34,470 bases of DNA from JBHELQ01 sp046262995 (lineage in GTDB: Bacteria > Actinomycetota > Thermoleophilia > Solirubrobacterales > Thermoleophilaceae): assembly GCA_046262995.1 (NCBI GenBank), contig JBHELQ010000163.1:1-34470 (forward strand). The letters are read 5' to 3'. Position numbers and translations under genes: made by a program. Positions 30,592 to 34,470 of the stretch are shown here, piece after piece. Numbering within the stretch: the stretch's first letter is position 1; each line of letters starts with the position of its first letter. The notes beneath the pieces were generated by a model that saw only the letters and a program-made list of their open reading frames with translations, did not search any database and was not told the DNA's origin.

Positions 30592-31536
30592 CTAAGTTGC
30601 GGCCAGCCAGCTCCTCGGGACGGCGACCATCATCGTCTCGAGCTGGTCGTCCGTCATCCCCCCCTCGCGCAGGGCGGGCACGACCTGCTCGTAGACGAAG
30701 GTGGGCTTCCAGTTCGGCGCCAGCTGGGCGACGTCGTCCCACGAGAACCAGTCGAACTCCCAGCAGGCGTCGGTCGCCAGGGACATCCGCTCCGCGTGGC
30801 CCTGCTCGAGCAGGGCGAGAACGGTCCGGTTCCGCTTCTCCGTCTCGAGGATCATGTCCAGGCCATAGCGGTCCATCCCGATGTAGGGGCCGCGGCCCAG
30901 CAGCTGCCCGATGTACTCGAGGTCGTCCGTGTCGCCGGTGTGGGCAATCTGGACGAATTTCGGGTCGACGCCCTCGTCGTCGAGGATGTCCATGATCTCC
31001 AGGCCGCGCCGAGTCCCGGGGTGCGAGTGCGCCATGATCGGCCGGCCGGTGCGCTTGCTGGCCCGGGCGCAGGCGCGCAGGACCTTCCGCACGTCGTCGG
31101 TGATCCCCGGCTCGTCGACCGCGCACTTCAGGAAGGCGGCCTTGATGTCCGTGCCCTGGATCCCCTCTTCGATGTCGTGGACGAAGGCATCCGCCATGAA
31201 GTCCTCGTCGCGGTTCTTGAAGACCTGCGGAAGCTCGCTGTAGGTGTAGATGCCCGTGGCGGCGATCACCTGCAGCCCGGTGTCCTCGGCCACCCGGCGC
31301 ATGAAGCCGATGTCCCGGCCGAGGTAGAGGCAGCTGGGGTCGACGATCGTCTTCACGCCCTGCTCCATCACCGCGCGGGCCTGCTCGGTGGCCCTCCTGT
31401 ACGCGTCGTCCTCGTCGTACAGGTGCGGGTATTGCTCTCCCGAGGGCTCCGAGCGAACCTTCAGGTGCTCGTGGATCAGGGTCGTCCCCAGCCCGTCCAG
31501 CTCGATCGGGCCCGTGACGCTCTCGACGGTCGCCAT
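30592..31536 (-). CDS. Phosphotriesterase family protein (phosphotriesterase-like lactonase)
   Basis: This 314-residue amidohydrolase-fold enzyme binds two metals. Ligands are visible: H22-x-H24, K137 (AFLKCAV, usually carboxylated), H170 (MAHSHPGT), H199 (IAHTGDT) and D255 (ATDAC). This set matches phosphotriesterases and phosphotriesterase-like lactonases, which open acyl-homoserine or other lactones. The actual substrate is unknown; a lactonase role is more common for such chromosomal genes. The ATG has GGGAGGAG upstream. It follows the small membrane protein gene on the same strand by 57 bp. Confidence 0.93.
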   Translation of the reverse strand: MATVESVTGPIELDGLGTTLIHEHLKVRSEPSGEQYPHLYDEDDAYRRATEQARAVMEQGVKTIVDPSCLYLGRDIGFMRRVAEDTGLQVIAATGIYTYSELPQVFKNRDEDFMADAFVHDIEEGIQGTDIKAAFLKCAVDEPGITDDVRKVLRACARASKRTGRPIMAHSHPGTRRGLEIMDILDDEGVDPKFVQIAHTGDTDDLEYIGQLLGRGPYIGMDRYGLDMILETEKRNRTVLALLEQGHAERMSLATDACWEFDWFSWDDVAQLAPNWKPTFVYEQVVPALREGGMTDDQLETMMVAVPRSWLAAT

Positions 31537-31593
31537 GCGCTCTCCTCCCGGGGTTTCGGCGTGCCCGGGGACCCTACCCGCAGTCCGCGAGGC

Positions 31594-31848
31594 TCAGGCG
31601 GCTCGCGCCTGTGCCTCGCGCCTGTCGCCCCGCATGGCCAGGATCGTCCCGATCACGACGCCGACGAGGGTCACGATCACGGCGACGATCAGACGGGTGA
31701 CGATCGCTCCGTCGAGGCCCCACTGCACGAAGGCCCCAGCGGCCAGCAGGAGCGGGAAGATCAGCGGGATCAGCTTCGCCACGCCCGTCAGGCTGTAGCC
31801 GAAGCCGAGGCCGGCGAGGAAGAAGAGGACGAAGGCGGCGACTCCCAT
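31594..31848 (-). CDS. Small membrane protein of unknown function
   Basis: This 84-residue, very hydrophobic protein has about three membrane spans (AAFVLFFLAGLGFGYSL, LIPLIFPLLLAAGAF, LIVAVIVTLVGVVIGTI) and a short basic C-terminus. ATG 31848 is the likely start with AAGG just upstream; the frame is open further to 31884. It is likely co-transcribed with the lactonase gene. No domain recognised. Confidence 0.68.
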   Translation of the reverse strand: MGVAAFVLFFLAGLGFGYSLTGVAKLIPLIFPLLLAAGAFVQWGLDGAIVTRLIVAVIVTLVGVVIGTILAMRGDRREAQARAA

Positions 31849-31904
31849 GCCTTGGATTCTTCCCCAAGAACGGGCCGGTCTCAACCCCTACCGCTCACTC
31901 GAGA

Positions 31905-31978
31905 CGGGGCAGCCAGGACTCGAACCTGGAGTCGCCGGTTTTGGAGACCGGTGCCTTATCCAATTTGGCCACTGCCCC
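31905..31978 (-). tRNA. tRNA-Trp (anticodon CCA)
   Basis: The acceptor GGGGCAG pairs with CTGCCCC with discriminator G, the anticodon stem CCGGT/ACCGG encloses CTCCAAA, and the T arm is CCAGG-TTCGAGT-CCTGG. The -10 TAGAAT (31989-31994, minus) is 10 nt upstream. Confidence 0.95.
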
Positions 31979-31986
31979 GGGCGGCT

Positions 31987-32014
31987 CGATTCTAGGCCCG
32001 CCCACCTAGAATCG
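31987..32014. promoter_or_regulatory. Divergent tRNA promoters forming a 10-bp inverted repeat
   Basis: CGATTCTAGG (31987-31996) and CCTAGAATCG (32005-32014) are a perfect inverted repeat with an 8-bp spacer. Each arm contains a TAGAAT hexamer pointing outward, one 10 nt before tRNA-Trp (minus) and the other 11 nt before tRNA-Leu(TAG) (plus). The promoters must overlap, since each -35 region falls in or near the other's -10. Confidence 0.6.
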
Positions 32015-32023
32015 TCTGCGCTC

Positions 32024-32107
32024 GCGGATGTGGCGGAACTGGTAGACGCGCCGCGTTTAGGTCGCGGTGGGCTCTGTCCCGTGGGGGTTCGAGTCCCTCC
32101 ATCCGCA
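32024..32107 (+). tRNA. tRNA-Leu (anticodon TAG)
   Basis: The acceptor GCGGATG pairs with CATCCGC, the anticodon stem CCGCG/CGCGG encloses TTTAGGT, and a long variable arm is present. The anticodon TAG reads CUA. Its acceptor stem is identical to that of tRNA-Leu(CAG) at 1350-1433. Confidence 0.95.
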
Positions 32108-32161
32108 TCGCTCCGACTGTCGCACGCGACTTGGCCCGGGGGTAGACTTCGCGCCGCGGGG

Positions 32162-32665
32162 ATGGCCGACACGGTCCTAATCCATCCGAATCGGGACAAG
32201 CCCGAGTCGAAGGCCACGAGAGCGGCGGTCATCCTGCTGCTCCTGACGAGCGGCGCGCTGTTGGCCATCGTCACCGCCGGCGGTTGGAGCCGGCTCGCCG
32301 GCGGTCAAGTGGTGGCGATCGCGATCGTGATCATCTACGTCGTGATGGCCTTCTACATCGGCCGCTGGAGTCGCGGGGTCCTTCCGGTCGCCGCGGCACT
32401 GGCCGTGCTGATGATGGTGCTCGCCGCCGTCGCCGGTCCCGGCTGGTTCGATCGGGACAAGGCGGGCTTCCAGAATCCGGCCCTCGAGCCGTCGATCCTC
32501 GGTCTCCTGACGATTCTGCTCCTGCCCGTCGGGCTGCTCCTGATCGCGTTCGCGATGCGCGGCTTCCAGCAGAAGTGGAACGTGGAGGTCGAGGTGGCGC
32601 GCGAGGACGCGGAGAACCGCCGCCCGCGGGACTTCGAGACCGGCGAGCCCAGGCCGGCCGGCTAG
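32162..32665 (+). CDS. Membrane protein of unknown function
   Basis: This 167-residue protein has four hydrophobic spans (AVILLLLTSGALLAIVTAG, VVAIAIVIIYVVMAFYIG, VAAALAVLMMVLAAVAG, ILGLLTILLLPVGLLLIA) and a polar C-terminal tail of about 30 residues (VEVEVAREDAENRRPRDFE). No family recognised. ATG 32162 is preferred; the frame continues through tRNA-Leu upstream, which rules out a longer start. TAGACT about 13 nt upstream suggests a very short leader. Confidence 0.75.
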   Translation: MADTVLIHPNRDKPESKATRAAVILLLLTSGALLAIVTAGGWSRLAGGQVVAIAIVIIYVVMAFYIGRWSRGVLPVAAALAVLMMVLAAVAGPGWFDRDKAGFQNPALEPSILGLLTILLLPVGLLLIAFAMRGFQQKWNVEVEVAREDAENRRPRDFETGEPRPAG

Positions 32666-32713
32666 CCGCGCCGGCGGCCACCGGCCCTAGCATTCAGCCG
32701 TCGCACCACCCCC

Positions 32714-32797
32714 GCCCGGGTGGCGGAACTGGCATACGCGATGGACTCAAAATCCATTGCCCGCAAGGGCTTGTGGGTTCGAATCCCACCCCGGGCA
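32714..32797 (+). tRNA. tRNA-Leu (anticodon CAA)
   Basis: The acceptor GCCCGGG pairs with CCCGGGC, the anticodon stem ATGGA/TCCAT encloses CTCAAAA, and a long variable arm is present. The anticodon CAA reads UUG. TAGCAT (32688-32693) is a possible -10. Confidence 0.95.
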
Positions 32798-32868
32798 CTC
32801 GCCGATGGCCCCGCTCGGGCGGCCGGGGTGTGACCCGGCGGCCCGGTGGGCATATTCCTCCCCGGTTC

Positions 32869-34113
32869 ATGGACCTCACGGAGGAGATCCGGCGGCTCGT
32901 CGAGCTCGAGGGCCGCGGCCCCGGCACAAACGCCGAGCGGCGGGCGGCGCGCCAGCTCGAGGAGCGGCTGCGCGCGCTCGGACGCGAGGTCGAGGCGGAG
33001 CCACTCGACACCTGGCCGAACTGGGCCCTCGCCTACACGCTGCTGATCGTGATGGCGATCGCCGGCAGCCTGCTCTCGGTGAGCGTTCCGGTGGTCGGCG
33101 TCGTGCTCGTGTTCGTCGCCATGCTGCTGCTCTTCCTGGACGCCGGCGGCGGCCTGCCGGTGGCTCGCCGGCTGCTTGGCCGCCGCGCCTCCCAGAACCT
33201 GGTCTCCGGAGAGGACGGGGACAAGGCAGGCCGGCTCATCGTGGTGGCGCACTACGACGCCGGCCGCACCGGCGCCGGCTTCCACCGGCGGCTTGCGGAG
33301 GGCCGCGCGTCGCTGGCGCGGCTGCTGCGACGCAAGGCGGTCGGCCCGCTCCACCCGGTGATGGCCGCCCTTGCCCTGGTCCTCCTCTGCTGCATCGCCC
33401 GGCTCTTCAAGATGGAGGGACTGATCCTGACCGTGGTCCAGTTCCTGCCGACCGTCGGGCTGATCCTCGTCGTCCCGCTGTTGATCGACGTCGCCGTCGC
33501 GCGCCCTGCCCCGGGGGCCGGAGACAACGCCTCCGGCGTCGCCATGGCGCTCCGGCTCGCGGAGCACTACGGCGGGAGCCTCGAGCACTTCGACCTGACG
33601 GTCCTGCTCACTGGCGCGCAAGAGTCGCTCGCGGACGGCATGCGGTCCTACCTGCGCCGGCACCGGGGGGAGCTCGACCGATCGCGCAGCGTTTTCATCA
33701 ACCTCGACGAGGTGGCGAGCGGCACCGTCCGCTACACGCTCCGCGAGGGCCTCCTGGTTTCCGCGAGCTCGCACTCGCAGCTCGTGGACATCTGCGAGGA
33801 GATCGCGGAGGACGACGAGGAGGGAGACGGCGGCTTCGGCGCACGCGGGATGGTCTCCCGAGCGCCCAGCGACGGCGCAGCCGCTCGCGGGCGCGGCTAT
33901 CCCGCCATCACGATCAGCTGCCGCAACGACCGCGACTACGCGCCCGAGCACCACCAGCCGAGCGACACGCCGGAGCGCGTGGACCCCGAGGCCCTTGAGC
34001 GCGCCTACGGCTTCTGCTCGCAGCTGATCGAGCGGCTCGACGCCTCGATCGGCCCCGACCTCGAGCTCGACCGGGATCACACGATGCTGACCGAGGACGA
34101 GGCCGCGGCCTAG
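32869..34113 (+). CDS. Membrane M28-family peptidase
   Basis: This 414-residue protein matches M28 metallopeptidases in its zinc-binding residues: H128-x-D130 in AHYDAG, D219 in GDNASGV, E252 in GAQESLADG, D280 in INLDEV, and H361/H362 in HHQPSDT. Members remove N-terminal residues from peptides. Unusually, membrane spans lie at about 53-90 and a further hydrophobic stretch at about 162-210 interrupts the catalytic domain between H128 and D219. The ATG at 32869 has no clear ribosome site. The stop overlaps the convergent ligase gene by the shared CTAG. Confidence 0.87.
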   Translation: MDLTEEIRRLVELEGRGPGTNAERRAARQLEERLRALGREVEAEPLDTWPNWALAYTLLIVMAIAGSLLSVSVPVVGVVLVFVAMLLLFLDAGGGLPVARRLLGRRASQNLVSGEDGDKAGRLIVVAHYDAGRTGAGFHRRLAEGRASLARLLRRKAVGPLHPVMAALALVLLCCIARLFKMEGLILTVVQFLPTVGLILVVPLLIDVAVARPAPGAGDNASGVAMALRLAEHYGGSLEHFDLTVLLTGAQESLADGMRSYLRRHRGELDRSRSVFINLDEVASGTVRYTLREGLLVSASSHSQLVDICEEIAEDDEEGDGGFGARGMVSRAPSDGAAARGRGYPAITISCRNDRDYAPEHHQPSDTPERVDPEALERAYGFCSQLIERLDASIGPDLELDRDHTMLTEDEAAA

Positions 34114-34470
34114 CCGCGCCGGGCGCCGGCCAGCTCCGCGAAGTAGTCAAGCGACTCGGGGTTCGCCAGCGAATCGCGGCTCGCCGCGCCAGCCGGGTCC
34201 TCCCCCATGAGGATCTTCTTGACCGGCACCTCCAGCTTCTTCCCGCTGAGCGTGCGCGGGACCTCGGCGATCGCCAGGACCTCGTCCGGCACGTGGCGGG
34301 GCGAGCAGTGCTCGCGGATCCGCCGGGCGATGTCGGCGCGCAGCGCGTCGTCGAGCTCCTCCCCCTCGCGGAGCACGACGAACAGGGGCATCCAGACCTC
34401 GCCGTCGCGCTGGACGTCCACCACCAGGCTGTCCAGCACGGCGGGAACGGCCTCGACCGCGCTGTAGATC
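34110..34470 (-). CDS. Acetoacetate-CoA ligase, C-terminal part (gene continues beyond the window)
   Basis: The visible 119 residues are the C-terminal domain of an acyl-CoA synthetase. IYSAVEAVPAVLDSLVVDV, PLFVVLREGEELDDAL, SPRHVPDEVLAIAEVPRTLS and GKKLEVPVKKIL carry the catalytic lysine of the family in GKKLE. The EIYxVVEAxPxVLDSLVV pattern points to acetoacetate-CoA ligase, which activates acetoacetate with ATP. The reading frame is open to the edge, so the start is outside. Confidence 0.85.
   Translation of the reverse strand, partial: IYSAVEAVPAVLDSLVVDVQRDGEVWMPLFVVLREGEELDDALRADIARRIREHCSPRHVPDEVLAIAEVPRTLSGKKLEVPVKKILMGEDPAGAASRDSLANPESLDYFAELAGARRG

Overview
The window is high-GC bacterial DNA with dense genes on both strands. 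Many genes start at GTG with a -10-like TANNNT hexamer 6-8 nt upstream and no Shine-Dalgarno, and secreted proteins are very rich in arginine. With the absence of CCA from all tRNA genes, this suggests an actinobacterium, probably of the Thermoleophilia/Solirubrobacterales type. That placement is inference from style and protein flavour; no marker gene fixes it.

Left part (1-10.5 kb). A cobalamin riboswitch, cut by the left edge, points left. Then come tRNA-Glu, an NTF2-like gene, a fatty-acid-hydroxylase-type membrane enzyme and tRNA-Leu(CAG). A stress/metal operon follows: an ArsP-type permease fused to a YHS metal-binding domain, a Mn-type superoxide dismutase and a divergent second superoxide dismutase, closed by a strong hairpin terminator. 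Next are a haloalkane dehalogenase, a Fur-family regulator, a metal-binding lipoprotein with a palindrome over its promoter, a DUF1059 small protein, a membrane protein, a hotdog thioesterase, a zinc-ribbon gene coupled to a fatty acid desaturase, and a PucR-type regulator.

Middle (10.5-19 kb). A FAD dehydrogenase and a flavin-reductase-like gene diverge from each other. A class I HMG-CoA reductase with a complete catalytic tetrad follows. Its last 55 bp are repeated 784 bp downstream, on the far side of a DUF1326 gene, and the only two differences are synonymous. A minus-strand run then holds a cold-shock protein, a small basic protein, an HD-GYP protein, a secreted beta-helix protein with an arginine-rich repeat, and a small lipoprotein.

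Right part (19-34.5 kb). A cyclopropane-fatty-acid synthase diverges from a second desaturase. They are followed by an AI-2E-type permease, a DoxX-Rieske fusion, a Candida antarctica lipase B-like lipase with a basic tail, a methyltransferase, a sigma factor overlapping an ArsR-type regulator, and a uracil-DNA-glycosylase-like protein. Then come tRNA-Gly/tRNA-Pro, a GH3 protein, a secreted glycosidase-like/peptidoglycan-binding protein, a phosphotriesterase-like lactonase, small membrane proteins, tRNA-Trp diverging from tRNA-Leu(TAG), tRNA-Leu(CAA), a membrane M28 peptidase and the end of an acetoacetate-CoA ligase gene.

Themes are lipid and membrane tailoring (two desaturases, a cyclopropane synthase, a fatty-acid hydroxylase-like enzyme), oxidative stress and metals, and cell-surface or secreted hydrolases. 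There is no phage, insertion sequence, CRISPR array or obvious genomic island. The best candidates for something unusual are the HMG-CoA reductase tail duplication, the tandem superoxide dismutases beside a metal permease, overlapping divergent promoters, and the basic-tailed secreted proteins.
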